A stretch of DNA of 64,000 bases, taken from NCBI GenBank assembly GCA_016647705.1, contig CM028328.1, positions 45,064,647 to 45,128,646 on the forward strand, in the 5' to 3' direction. Both the position numbers and the translations under genes were made by a program. This document shows, one piece after another, positions 11,489 through 21,685 of this stretch. The stretch's first letter is position 1. Each line of letters begins with the position of its first letter. The notes below the pieces were generated by a model, which saw only the letters and a program-made list of their open reading frames with translations, was not told where the DNA came from and did no database searches. Source of the stretch: Eucommia ulmoides. Taxonomy: Eukaryota > Streptophyta > Magnoliopsida > Garryales > Eucommiaceae.

Positions 11489-11577
11489 CGTGGTTGTGTC
11501 CATGGTCTCCTCCTCCCATCTTCTCTCTCCTCTTTCAACCAGTAAAATAAATAGACTGATTAGAAGTGCCCTACATT
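11489..11577 (-). pseudogene. Copied 5' end of the complex I subunit gene
   Basis: Matches 7410-7500: 58 bases of leader, the ATG (11519) and about ten codons (MGGGDHGHNH), then it runs into MULE-end sequence and stops after about 20 codons. It includes the target-site copy CCCTACATT. It cannot encode the subunit, but shows that the duplication took host sequence with it. Confidence 0.8.
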
Positions 11578-11678
11578 GGAGTTCTTTAAGTAATAATTGG
11601 ATTTTAAATGTAATAATTGGATTTTAAATAATATTTTTTTGAAAACGCATATATATTAACTTATTTACAGAATACTGA

Positions 11679-12265
11679 GGCCCCGTTTGGTAACCGTTTC
11701 CATCTCAGAAATTTTCATTCCATTCCTTGATTTTTTAGATTTCTGTTTGGGAATAGCGTTTGGTAATTTTTGTTCCCGTTCCCATTCCATTCCCATTTAA
11801 GAATTGTGTTTACTTTTTTCTTAAGAAATGAGAAACAAAAAAAAGTTGTTTTTCATTATTCCTATCCCATTCCAAAAAACCACCGCTACTGTTCATCTGC
11901 CGTCCACCGCCGCCGGCAACCATATCTGGCAATCGTCGTCGGTCACCTTCGGCATCGCCGGCCGCCCATTGTTTGGCCATCGCCGCTGCTAGCCACCGTC
12001 CGGCGTCGCCGGCCGGCCACCGTTAGCCACCCGCTAGTCACCGTCCGGCCGCCGCCACCGTCTGGTCGAAACAAAAAAAAAATGTTCTTAAAACATTTTT
12101 TTTTTAGGATAAAATCATTACTAAACGCGATTCTGTTCCCAAAAGAAAAAAAAAAATTATCGTTACCAAACGCGATTCTACTCCCAAGAAGGAAACAAAA
12201 TTCTCATCCTATCCCATCTTATCCCATTGCTGGGATGGGAACATAAATGGTTACCAAACGCCACT
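11679..12265. mobile_element. Tourist-like MITE with a visible empty site
   Basis: The left end is GGCCCCGTTTGGTAACC. The reverse complement of the right end is AGTGGCGTTTGGTAACC. TGA flanks both sides (11676-11678, 12266-12268). Copy A at about 7580 runs uninterrupted through the same place (ACACTGATAAAACGC), which confirms insertion. There is no transposase. The GC-rich middle of CACCG/GCCGGC words is typical of this kind of element. It is probably PIF/Harbinger-derived: target TWA, here TGA. Confidence 0.75.
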
Positions 12266-12365
12266 TGATAAAATGTAGATGAAATCTGCGTTTAAAAAAA
12301 AAATAAAAAACATGAAAATGCATTAAACAAAAATGTTTATACGGTTGAGTTTTTTTTTTTACTAA

Positions 12366-12425
12366 AAACGCATAAGTGATATGCGTTTTTAACTTAAAAA
12401 CGCATATCACTTATGCGTTTTCTTG
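12366..12425. repeat. Long palindrome in the MULE end
   Basis: Two arms, AACGCATAAGTGATATGCG and AACGCATATCACTTATGCG, are each nearly self-complementary and also pair with one another across TTTTTAACTTAAA. A related palindrome at 12535-12590 uses AACGCAAAAGTG and CACTTTTGCG. Confidence 0.75.
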
Positions 12426-13086
12426 TTTGTTTCTATTTTTTTTTTAAATGCAGATGAAATCTGCGTTTTAAGAAAAACGATTTTTTTTTTTTAAGAAATT
12501 TGGTACGTACAGTTGATATGTTTTTTTTTTTAAAACGCAAAAGTGTATTCCGTTTTCATAAGAAACGCAAAACACTTTTGCGTTTTCATTTGCATTTCGT
12601 TATTTGTTTTTTTTTTTTTTTAAAAACGCAAATGTTTTGTAAGCCTTGATTTTTTTCCTTGTTTTTTTTTTTTTTAAAAACAAACGCAAATTAAAATAAA
12701 ATATTTCCTTTATTTTTTGTTTTTTTCGCCCAAAAACGCAAAAGTAAATTAATAAGGATTTTTTTTTGTAAGCCTTCTTGTACTTGCATTGCTGTTGATA
12801 AGGAAAAAAAATTACACTATTAATGCTTTTAAATTTTAGAATAGTATTAATATGAGCCCTATTGAAAATATTTAAGGATATAAGTGTCATTTAAGCCACG
12901 ATCGACTGATTTATGTTTTTATTTTTTTCTTGTTAATCTAACTAATATTCATTTCAATTTGAGAGCTAAGTCTATTTAAAAATAAAAATAATTATATTTC
13001 TTAAATTTTTGTTTATCATTTGATGATAAAATAATATTTATTGTTATTTTGTTTTTCAATTAAAATATTCAAATACTAATTGTAAT

Positions 13087-13290
13087 GCAAATTCCCTGCA
13101 ATCTACATTAGCGAACATCGATGACTTAGATTTCGACTCACATCTGATGACACTTTCTAAACTGTCAAAAAGTGTTCTAGAAATAATTTTGGATTTGGAT
13201 GGGGAAGAAAAAAAAATAGATAACAAACCTCTTCGAAAGCAATGTAAGAGATTATGCAATTGGGCTTCAAAAATTTGTTGTTCTAATTGA
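13087..13290 (+). CDS. Accessory gene E, copy B (C-terminal exon)
   Basis: An open plus-strand stretch of 67 residues before TGA (13288-13290): ANSLQSTLANIDDLDFDS, a helical part with SKSVLEIILDLDGEE, and RKQCKRLCNWASKICCSN. No start codon is seen, so it would be a last exon, or part of a longer transcript. It is more intact than copy A. It faces gene A tail to tail with a gap of about 105 bases. No family is recognised. The opposite frame is also open, so confidence is low. Confidence 0.35.
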   Translation, partial: ANSLQSTLANIDDLDFDSHLMTLSKLSKSVLEIILDLDGEEKKIDNKPLRKQCKRLCNWASKICCSN

Positions 13291-13395
13291 GATAGATATC
13301 AATTTAACATTAAACATTACATAAAAAGACAAAACTTAAAACATTACATAAATTAGGAAACACTATCCATCATTGAACTTTTCTAACATCGATAA

Positions 13396-14175
13396 CTACT
13401 TAGTTTTATCAAACCATTCGTAGTGAATTTCTCCGTCTTCATAATCGGATAGTTCTGAGTCATCGGTGTATTTGGGATCGGTAAAGTACTTTAGTGCCTG
13501 CTCATTTACATTTGGGACATTTATCTTTCGAATCTGGTGAAGTCTCTATTTGACATGAATCCGTTTCTCCATTTGTTTTATTTCTCGTTTCAATGCGTGA
13601 CAAATTTTGTCGATGTTATCCATTTCGTTTTTTAAAATTTCGAAAGATCATAATTTTGGAATCTTGAGGTGGTACATATGAGACCTTGCCTCATAAAGGT
13701 TCCTCTTCGCCATTAGCGTTGGCCATTGTAAATGTTTTGCCTCTTCACTATCCTTGCCCCATTTGGTGTAGTTGTAACTCTTGTGGTAACGACGATTAAC
13801 CCATCAAACAATTTGTTTGAAAGGATCACCGTGTACTAATAAATTTCGTTTCCTCATGATGGGATTCAGCCATGCACCAGAGAGATCTAGTTGTCGTTGA
13901 ACACCAATGTAATATGTAATAACATTCCAGGGAACGCACACGTCCTGGGGATAACACAACTTGTCTCGGGTGTTATACCATAGTAGTGGGCGTTGTGGTT
14001 CATCTTCGCTCCAATGTATAACTTTTGACTGGCGTATTTGGATTCGATACCACGTACCAATCTCATCTTGGTACTTAACACGGTCCTTTGTCGTTGAACC
14101 CTTACCAGTGCAATGGATCTTCATATTTTCCTTACATTTGCCCTTAGTTTTGTCGTTTTCTGACCCGCTTGCCAT
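13396..14175 (-). pseudogene. Accessory gene A, copy B (nearly open)
   Basis: 780 bases from ATG 14175 to TAG. The first 123 codons are open: MASGSENDKTKGK, then KYQDEIGTWYRIQIRQSKV, WSEDEPQRPLLWYNTRDKL, CVPWNVITYYIGVQRQL, GAWLNPIMRKRNLLVHGDP. A few single stops follow, at positions where copy A is open, and the C-terminus SDYEDGEIHYEWFDKTK is the same as in copy A. The Trp-rich core with a Lys-rich tail and a helical C-terminal half suggests a structured protein, perhaps nucleic-acid binding. That is a guess. It lies in the MULE, divergent from gene B. Confidence 0.5.
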
Positions 14176-14551
14176 TTGAACTGATTTTTTTTTGAGTAAT
14201 AAAAATGGACAAGAGAAATTAATGTGGTGTGAATGATAATTTTGAAAGTATAGATGTATGTATAGACAATTTTTTGCGGCTTTCTCATTTTCCGCCAACC
14301 ACTTTCCCGCTAATGGAATTCCCCAAAAAAAATTCCCGCCGAAAATTTTCCCATCTTTTTAATTTATATTTTTCCTGCCAAAGTCTTTTCACCATTTTGT
14401 TCCCCTATTTCCCACCAATTTATTGCTGATTTCCCGCCTTAGTTTTTCTATAAATAAGAATAACCTCAGTTCTCATAATTATTTACATGTATTGTTGAAA
14501 TCAATATTTGTTTACAAGTATTGAACTTGTTTCGTTTTGTTCCCAAAGACA
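14176..14551. promoter_or_regulatory. Two-way promoter with E2F-like sites, copy B
   Basis: TTTCCCGC at 14303-14310 and 14430-14437, ATTCCCGC at 14332-14339, and TATAAATA at 14449-14456. Order and spacing match copy A. Confidence 0.55.
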
Positions 14552-14589
14552 ATGAATAAAATTTACGAAGAAGATTACGGTGAATGTTT

Positions 14590-14639
<50 letters not shown>

Positions 14640-15062
14640 TTTATTTTATTTTAATTCATTCTTAATTTGACAATTGTTTGGTTTGCAGGTAAGTACTTGG
14701 TCAATGTTAGTTGCTACATAACTGGTCAACATGTCGTCGTATTAGGGGGTTAATTAGAACAAGAACTGCAACTGGTACAGTGGTTTTGTAGGGACAGAGT
14801 AGGTATGCAGCGAAACTTTAGCGGAACGTCAAAGAGATGTTGGTATTCGAAGTATTCGCCAAGGCCTTTTAATGTTGAATCAAACAATGTTCACAAATTG
14901 TGTAATTTACTGTGACTGTAAGGCTTCTAATGAGGATGTGATAAACACTGGTAGGTTTGAACGACTCCTAAATGATATAAGTAGCATGGTGAAGTACTTA
15001 CCAAAATCGATGAACAACTTCGCAGTTAGGATGAGTTCAAAGGGTTGGGACTATTTATTTGA
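14552..15062 (+). pseudogene. Accessory gene B, copy B (3' truncated)
   Basis: ATG 14552 opens MNKIYEEDYG, with a possible donor at GGTGAATG, then an intron with an (AT)n run. The last exon reads SETLAERQRDVGIRSIRQ, LNQTMFTNCVIYCDCKAS, NTGRFERLLNDISSMVKY and MSSKGWDYLFEFN, where a deletion fuses it to the tail of gene C on the other strand. Residues missing here (EFAEF to ADPTV) survive in copy A. Confidence 0.45.
14597..14634. repeat. (AT)n microsatellite
   Basis: About 38 bases of AT repeat in the intron of gene B copy B. Copy A has only about 20 bases (9841-9860). Confidence 0.9.
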
Positions 15063-15510
15063 ATTCAATATCAGACTGATATTGAGATTCCCTTGAGCAT
15101 CGCATATAAATACGAGCTTCGTCAACCAAACCTTCTTGTAGACGCTCACGTGCCATCATTCGAAGCTTGTGTCGAAGAATTCGAATTTGCATTCTGTTAT
15201 TTTCTTCACAGTAGCGATGCAACGCCATCTGAAGATTATGTGGTGCATCTATTGGCATTGTTCTGTCCAATTGACACACTATTAGAATATTTTATTGCCT
15301 GGATCCATCAATGATAACCTTTGCTTGGTTGATATGATAAGTGTATTTCCCCCGCATCTTTGCAACCCGAAATGGAGAGTAACGAACTCTTGGATCTAAA
15401 GAGTATGAGAATTCGTCCTCCAAAATCCAGTGGCGTCCCATTGAACGATATAAATCTGTGATCATGTACATTGCAATCGATCGAAATGTGTTTGTAGATT
15501 GATATAGCAT
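15058..15510 (-). pseudogene. Accessory gene C (truncated at its C-terminus)
   Basis: One frame runs from 15510 down to 15058 with a single TAA at 15292-15294. It reads DLYRSMGRHWILEDEFSYSL, VRYSPFRVAKMRGKYTYHIN, VIIDGSRQ, stop, LDRTMPIDAPHNLQMALHRY, CEENNRMQIRILRHKLRMMA and RIYMRCSRE. The true tail, ending DIEMFDDESNV, is preserved at 10635-10735. The second half is helical and basic and resembles gene D (both have an ENNRM helix). I know no family. It is probably another MULE passenger gene. Confidence 0.45.
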
Positions 15511-15918
15511 TACGTGTGTGTGTATATATATATAGTACGCTCGAATCCATCATAGTACGCTCGAATGGTTAATCACTACCGATAATACTGAAAAAGAATC
15601 CATAGAAAATGCATGCTCGGAATAATTGAGTTTGTCAAAGGCTGCAACAGTACATAAAAGTTGAGCATGGCATTAAAAAAAAAGACTAACAAAAAGTTGA
15701 AAATACGTTACCCAAGTACATCAATTAACAGTGAATAAAAGCTTAAAAGGTTGACAACCAAGGGACAATAATCGATGTCCGATTCTACAAAAGGCCGACA
15801 AACTTGAAATATCGATGACTAAATTTGAAAAACGCAAATGCAGGAAAACGTGGTTTTAAAGTTGTGTCATCCTTATATTTTATTCGGTTCTTGTTTTTGA
15901 GGTTTGGAATCCAGAGTG

Positions 15919-15926
15919 TATATAAG
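15919..15926 (+). promoter_or_regulatory. TATA box candidate for gene D
   Basis: TATATAAG about 75 bases before the open frame of gene D. Position suits a plant promoter. No other support. Confidence 0.35.
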
Positions 15927-15991
15927 ATTCCCTTGTATCATTGGAAAAAAAACAGAACGAACTATTAATTTCACCTTATAACATTTGTTAA

Positions 15992-16449
15992 TTGTCTTCG
16001 AATAATAATTCAAGTGAGGAAAACTCATATAGTGTTTCAAGTGAGGAAAATTCATATAGTGTTTGGGGTTGGCCTGGACCTTGGGATCATTATAGACGAT
16101 GGGTTTTACAACCATATTATGATAACTACTGGACCGATCAAGACACCAATCCGATCGAGATCGTGTTGGCCTACGGCAAGAGTGGGAATACAGGGTAAGA
16201 GAGCCTAACAACCTTGTCAATTCTTTGAGAGCTCTTAATTCACCTATTCCGCATCGCCTAAGTCTTCTAATGCCTCGCAGATATCAAATTGATGACACAA
16301 GTGAGATAGAAGATGCTATTACACGTATTCACATGGAGAATAATCGAATGTTGTTGCGAAGGAGTCGATATTATCTACTCCAATTAGCCAATGAAATTGC
16401 TGCCGCTAGTCACATAACACTCTCTCAAAACGATTTCGTAGCAGATTAG
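15992..16449 (+). pseudogene. Accessory gene D (one frameshift)
   Basis: The first part is open without an ATG: a duplicated SSEENSYSV motif, then WGWPGPWDHYRRWVLQPYY and DNYWTDQDTNP. The frame shifts near 16150 and continues DRDRVGLRQEWEYRVREPN, NSLRALNSPIPHRLSLLMP, then a helix AITRIHMENNRMLLRRSRYY and LANEIAAASH to TAG at 16449. The ENNRM helix resembles gene C, which suggests related or paralogous proteins. Its last 66 bases overlap the 3' end of the PMD gene on the other strand. The family is unknown. Confidence 0.45.
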
Positions 16450-17757
16450 GGGCACAGACGCCATTCAAATGGCTTGACCATCTCTACAGTATACTGGTAA
16501 TCGCTCCAAAAGATCAGCTGGATACGGCATCCAAATCCCCTTGCAAACAACATACAAATAAATTAATTTATTAATAAATATAAAAATAAATAAATAAATA
16601 AACATCAGTAACATCTTACGTAAATATATAACTGACCTTGTCATCCTATAGATGATCTAACTGATCACGATACACAATCAATACGTACATCGGCTCGTTA
16701 TCCAGATTAAAAGATACTTTCCAACTGTACGCGAAAACAAAAATTAATTATTACTAAATGAAATAAAATATTTGAAATGAGTAGATAATAATTATATAAT
16801 AATGTATCGAGACCCCTAAGGGGCACCTGGGAACCTCAAGTCCCACATCAGTAGGTCACCCATCCAATCGCCAGTAGTAGGGAGAGACACGTGGCGTAGT
16901 CTCGGGAGCCATTCCCATACCCAACACTGTAATAAGAAGAGGGGTCCGGACATCTTTTTGGTCTCCTTACAACATGCCTTGCATAGCTCCCGATACAGTA
17001 CTGCCAGCGTGACACTGCCCCAACTATATGGATGCGACCTAAACAAATCGCGCAGCAGTGGTAAATAGCCTAACTTGACCAAATTATTTGTTTTATTCGG
17101 CATCAACACTGTACCGATCAATATCAAGCAATATGCCCAGGCATAGTATTGCATAATGCGCTAATCGACATCGTCGGGTACATGATCTAAAGTAGACTGT
17201 AGCCATTTCAGTTTCAGGCAGCCGCACTTGATTTTGTCTTCTGAGGGTGTGTGGCCTAGGAGGTCTTGGCAAAATTCCTACCAACGTGAGATCGGTAATG
17301 TGTCCTCAAGCCCGATAGTTGGTCGTCAATTCACGGGCAGCCCAAATAACACTACTACATCTTGCAGTGTTACTGTCATCTCACCAGTTGGAAGATGAAA
17401 TGTATGCGTCTCCTGATGCCATCTCTCGACCAGCGTGGTAATCAATGAGTGGTCTAGTTTCTTATTCCTTAACCGAAAAGCTCCATACAGTCCGATGACT
17501 TGTATCAATTGTACTATGCGACCAGGTACATGTTCCATCCATTACCCTGGAAATCGTCCCGCTTCAGAACAGTCAAGTCGAGAAGAATGCTGAAATATAA
17601 ATTAAAAGATAATTATTTTAAAAAATAATTAAATGAATACATTGCTTAAATATTTTTTTAGTACAACCTGCACTTCGCATTCCTCCCAAATAGTCACAGA
17701 TCTGTGGTCTCTTTGCAAATAAAGCAACGATTGATCAACTGGACCAGACTCAGCCAT
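16384..17757 (-). pseudogene. Plant mobile domain (PMD, MAIN-like) gene of the MULE
   Basis: Starts at ATG 17757 (MAESGPVDQSLLYLQRDHRS), with an intron at about 17668-17588. After it come GRIVQLIQVIGLYGAFRLRN, LVERWHQETHTFHLPTGEMT and VTLQDVVVLFGLPVN, the core signature of the PMD family. YYAWAYCLILIGTVLMPNKT, LPLLRDLFRSHPYSWGSVTL, LYRELCKACCKE and SGPLFLLQCWVWEWLPRL follow after some stops. A further intron leads to NLDNEPMYVLIVYRDQLDHL and, further on, MPYPADLLERLPVYCRDGQA. PMD proteins include MAIN/MAIL1, host nuclear proteins of silencing and genome stability, and many transposon-borne versions. At least four stops make this copy inactive. It is on the same strand as the transposase, about 250 bases downstream. 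Confidence 0.8.
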
Positions 17758-18010
17758 AACTACAAGAATCTGAAAAAACATATTGGGTTGTCTACAAACT
17801 AATTAATTGAGTAAAATTTAAATTTGAAACTAGGGTGAAAAATATTAATCTGAAACTAAAATTTCATGAACTAGTAATATACGAAATAAATATTATGTTT
17901 ATAATGCAACACAATACGAATGTTGTTACAACCATAAACTAAATTAAAAATAAAAATTGAAGTCTCCATTACAATGAAACAAACTAATTATACTAATTAA
18001 TTGAGAATAC

Positions 18011-20745
18011 TCATTGGGGTCGGGATGGATATGTCCGCCTATCATGTCCAGTTTGAGAACACAACCCACACCGATTTATCATTGTCTGTTGCGATACATC
18101 CATCTCGTTTCGAATGCGAGTAGATTTTGGTTGTCAGTGATTCACAACTCGAAGTATATTCTTGTTAGGAAGAAGGATTGGAAAATTAACCACCGACCAA
18201 TAGTCTTCGTGAATGATTGGTTCAAACGATGACTCCCAAACTTTCAACAAGTTCGCTATTGTGTACTCGGGAGCAATGTAGCGTAATGAATCTATGTCAC
18301 AATACTCTGTCGACGCAAGCATGTGTGAGCATGGATATCTGAAAGCCTTATATTTTCCACAAGTACAATCAGGGTTATCACCTAAAGTAACTTTGTGTGT
18401 AACAATACCACCAGCCAAAATCTTTCTCGTTTTTACGTGGTAACGTGTATTCTCCCTATTATTGAATATATTTATATATTAAATTAGAAGATAAGTTAAA
18501 TCATTTGTATCATAAAGATTAAAAAAATTAGTAATTAATAAATCGCAAGTTAAAATTTTTTACCGATTGAATATTTGGACGTCGTATGTTTTGGACTTCG
18601 CTTGAGATTTCTGAATTTTCTCAACAACATGTTTTACATACCCTAAACCCATGGACATGTCCTTTAAAGCTTCCTGTCGACCGAGATCAAAGTATTTGAC
18701 CAACTTATAGAAAGTTATCGAAACGGCTGCTGTAATTGGGATATTCCTTGCACCTTTCAAATAGTTGTTGAATACTTCGGCATAGTTGGTCGTTAACACG
18801 CCCCAACGTTTACCATCATCGTGTGACCTGGTCCATTTCTCTTTGGTTTGATGGTCCAACCACATATACGCCCCCGCTTTTATTTATTTTTATCTCTTCC
18901 ATGATGGCATTGTACTTTCGAACTTGTATTGCAGCACCCGCGTTCCAAGCAAGATCTTTTAGTGGTTGATTTTTAACATGTTAAAATTGCTGCAAAGGTG
19001 CGACTGACAAAATCGATGATACCGAGCGGGCTCGTTCGGTTGATTAAGTCATAAAGTTCTGACCGCACTCATAATATTCGTGTGTCAGTCAGATATCAAC
19101 GTAACCTCCGGACAGTCTTTAACAATATGATGCTTCAGCATCGAAATAAACCAAAACCAATAACGTTGGTTTTCCGTCGGTACGACCGCAAACGCCAAAG
19201 GATAACACACTTATTGGATGGTGTCATCCCAATGACGATCAAGATTTTTCCCTCATACTTACCATATAGATGGGTCCCGTCAATCGTGAGGATAGACCAA
19301 CAATATCTCCATCCAACCACAGAAGGTTGGAATGCCCAAAAGACCATGTCAAATGTCGAATAGCTAGGTTGATCGGTCGGAACGATACGCCATTCAACAA
19401 TTATCCTAGGATTAAAGTGCTGCAATGCGGACATGAACTTAGGTAACTTCTGATACAATTTGTCCTAGTCACCGAACAAGGTCTCAATGGCTTTAGATCT
19501 AGCCAACCAAGCCCTTCGATAGGAGATAGTGAATCCTCAAGACTCCTTCACGGAGGCAATGATAACTCCCATCTTCCCTTCAGGATCCCTTTCGACTTGG
19601 CCAAGTATCATGTTAGAAATGACACCCGAATCGAAGTTTTCATGATCTAAGGTTGTATGATTGTAGAAACACATGTGTGACCTATTGAACAATGTAATTT
19701 GGAACATACTGTGACTTTTTTCAGAGCCGCCCGCATCCTCCACCCATGACCGTGCTTGCATTTAAGCGACCGAACTTTAGGATGCGTTTCCACCACACAA
19801 AACTCTTTATTTTTTTTTCATAATATGGTAATATTTCATGACATTCTGAACATGTTTCTTGTCTTTAAATACCATTCCGCTACAAAATTCGTCCATTTTT
19901 GGGTTCTAAAAATTCTTCCACAACTTTGGCTCATACTTTGTCATATCATTTTCATTACCCCATTCCAACCCATTACATAATGAAGGAACTGTTCGCTTCC
20001 TTCCTCGCTCGGCTCGACGTCTATATCTTTATCTCTATCCCCACAATTTTCTTCTTCCTCTAACGCAACAACATCTTCTAAATCTGTGTGTTCGCCGTTG
20101 TGGAAACTATCAACCGTGACTAGCCCATCCTCCACATTCCCATCATACCTACCACAATTGTTGTCGTGCGGTGGACTAATTGTCGAATGATGGTGATGTA
20201 GAGCGGCAGAAATTGTGTCTGCATCACGGTCAATCACTATATGGGGTTGATATTCTTCGGGAATGTAGGGAGATCGGTGAGTGTGACTTGATTGAATAAC
20301 TTGGGGATCGAACATTGGAATGTTATATGAAGAAAATTGTCCGGATAACGCTGCAACATGAGGATTGAAACTCTGACTTAAAAATTGGGTAAAATGATCA
20401 GGTTGGGAAGAAAATATTGGAGTATGATCAAAAGCTCGTTCTACCTCGACATACACCTCAACACCAAGTAGCGAGGACACCTTACGAGATAACTGAAGCA
20501 GATAGTCGAATCCCGCATCGTCAACAATTGAAAACAACATATGTTTATAATTCCCCGGCCCAATAGTAGCTATCGGCAACTTACATTTTAACTTTAAAGT
20601 TTCATAAACTCCATCCTCAAGAATATAAGGTCGTATCATCGCAATCAATTCGTTTAACGTAATCCCCTGACAAACATCCAACGATTTAACTGCAAACATA
20701 CTATACGACACCGCAAATTCAGTTCTTTCCAATATCTTGCCACCC
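18011..20745 (-). pseudogene. MuDR-type transposase gene
   Basis: Reads minus from an intron acceptor before GGKILERTEFAVSYSMF. Order: an N-terminal region with CQGITLNELIAMI (PB1-like), an acidic linker (VALEEEENCGD), the MuDR N-terminal domain (FQITLFNRSHMCFYNH, then GVISNMILGQVERDPE), the catalytic region VFWAFQPSVVGWRYCWSILT followed by IDGTHLYGKYEGK (first catalytic Asp), WTRSHDDGKRWGVLTTNYAE, an intron at about 18560-18459, a SWIM zinc finger (CTCGKYKAFRYPCSHML) and a zinc knuckle CGLCSQTGHDRRTY in which the last Cys is Tyr. Several stops and shifts lie between the catalytic blocks, and one stop precedes the knuckle. Inactive. The 5' exon was not found. MuDR-class DDE transposases cut and insert the element in the nucleus. 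Confidence 0.85.
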
Positions 20746-21489
20746 TAATATAAATATAATGTAACGATCTCTATTTCAAACAACTATAATATCACAAATC
20801 AAAACAAAACGAAAACAATATTATTATCATTATCATTAAAAAAAATTTGAATTCAACTACAAAATTCAACTATTAAACACACAATTTTAGGTTGAAAGCA
20901 ACTAAGTATTAAAAACACCCTAAATAAAATTTCTAATTGAAATCGAAAAAAAAAATTGTAACTAAAACTGAAATATAGTAATAATGACATCTAAAATCGA
21001 TCTACACAAATAAAAATCGAAATATAATGTAATTAATTAATAAAAATCTTAGACCCTAAATACAAACACAAACCTAGACTTACATTTCAAAAAACAAAAA
21101 AAAATACACATATATACACAACACATATATACACGGTAATATTACAAACATATACACACAACACACATATACTATCTACACACAACACACAAGACACATA
21201 TATACATACATTCATTTCAAAAGCTGAAAGAATTACCTCTTAATGAATAAAACGGTCGACTGTGATGGAGGAGGAAGAGAAGAAGACCGGCGAAAAATAT
21301 TCCAAATCGAAATGAAAACGAAATGATGTGGGGTTGGGGTTGAACAATTAAAATGCAGTGTTGATCTGCGTTTTTTCAAGAAACGGAGATCAACACTGCC
21401 TTTTTGTTGTTGCAGAGAGAGCAGAGACAGAGTGCAGAGATTATCGGTAATGAAAGTGGCATTGGGAAGGAAAAACACAATTCTAAATT
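20746..21489. other. MULE 5' leader region, no gene identified
   Basis: A-rich DNA with CACACA/TATACA words at 21100-21210 and a hairpin at about 21350-21400 (AGTGTTGATCTGCG pairing with GGAGATCAACACTG). It may hold the missing first transposase exon. No convincing frame was found. Confidence 0.5.
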
Positions 21490-21676
21490 GCATTTTTTGC
21501 ATGGTTTTTGTGATCAATTCCAACCGTATGAACGCTTTAGTTTAATGCATTTTCATTTTTTTTTAATTAAAAATGCAGATTTCATTTGCGTTTTATCAGT
21601 GTTGTATAAATAAGTTCATATATTTGCGTTTTCAGATTTTTTTTTATTTAAAATCCAATTATTACGTAAAGAACTT
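21490..21676. repeat. Right terminal inverted repeat of the MULE
   Basis: Reverse complement of the left end at 7501-7690 and of 11578 to about 12340 (apart from the MITE), with small gaps. Confidence 0.7.
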
Positions 21677-21685
21677 CCCTAAATT
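21677..21685. repeat. Right target-site duplication of the MULE
   Basis: CCCTAAATT, pairing with CCCTAAATG at 7492-7500. Confidence 0.75.

Larger units (their letters stand above)
11487..15120. repeat. Tandem duplication, copy B
   Basis: The second copy of the block at 7408-10735. It has gained a MITE (11679-12265) and lost the equivalent of 10305-10670; the joint lies in GAATTCAATATCAGAC near 15060. Confidence 0.75.
7501..21676 (-). mobile_element. Composite Mutator-like element with PMD and accessory genes
   Basis: The ends are inverted repeats. The left starts GGAGTTCTTCAACTAATAAT and the reverse complement of the right starts AAGTTCTTTACGTAATAAT. Similarity continues for about 190 bases, including ATTGGATTTTAAAT and a GATAAAACGCA word. 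Inside are a MuDR-type transposase gene and a plant mobile domain gene (both minus), and small genes on both strands. A second left end lies at 11578, so 11578-21676 (10.1 kb) is probably the original element and 7408-11488 a tandem duplicate of its left part. The transposase has several stops and shifts, so the element is dead on its own. MULE-PMD associations are known in plants. I do not recognise the accessory set. Confidence 0.8.
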
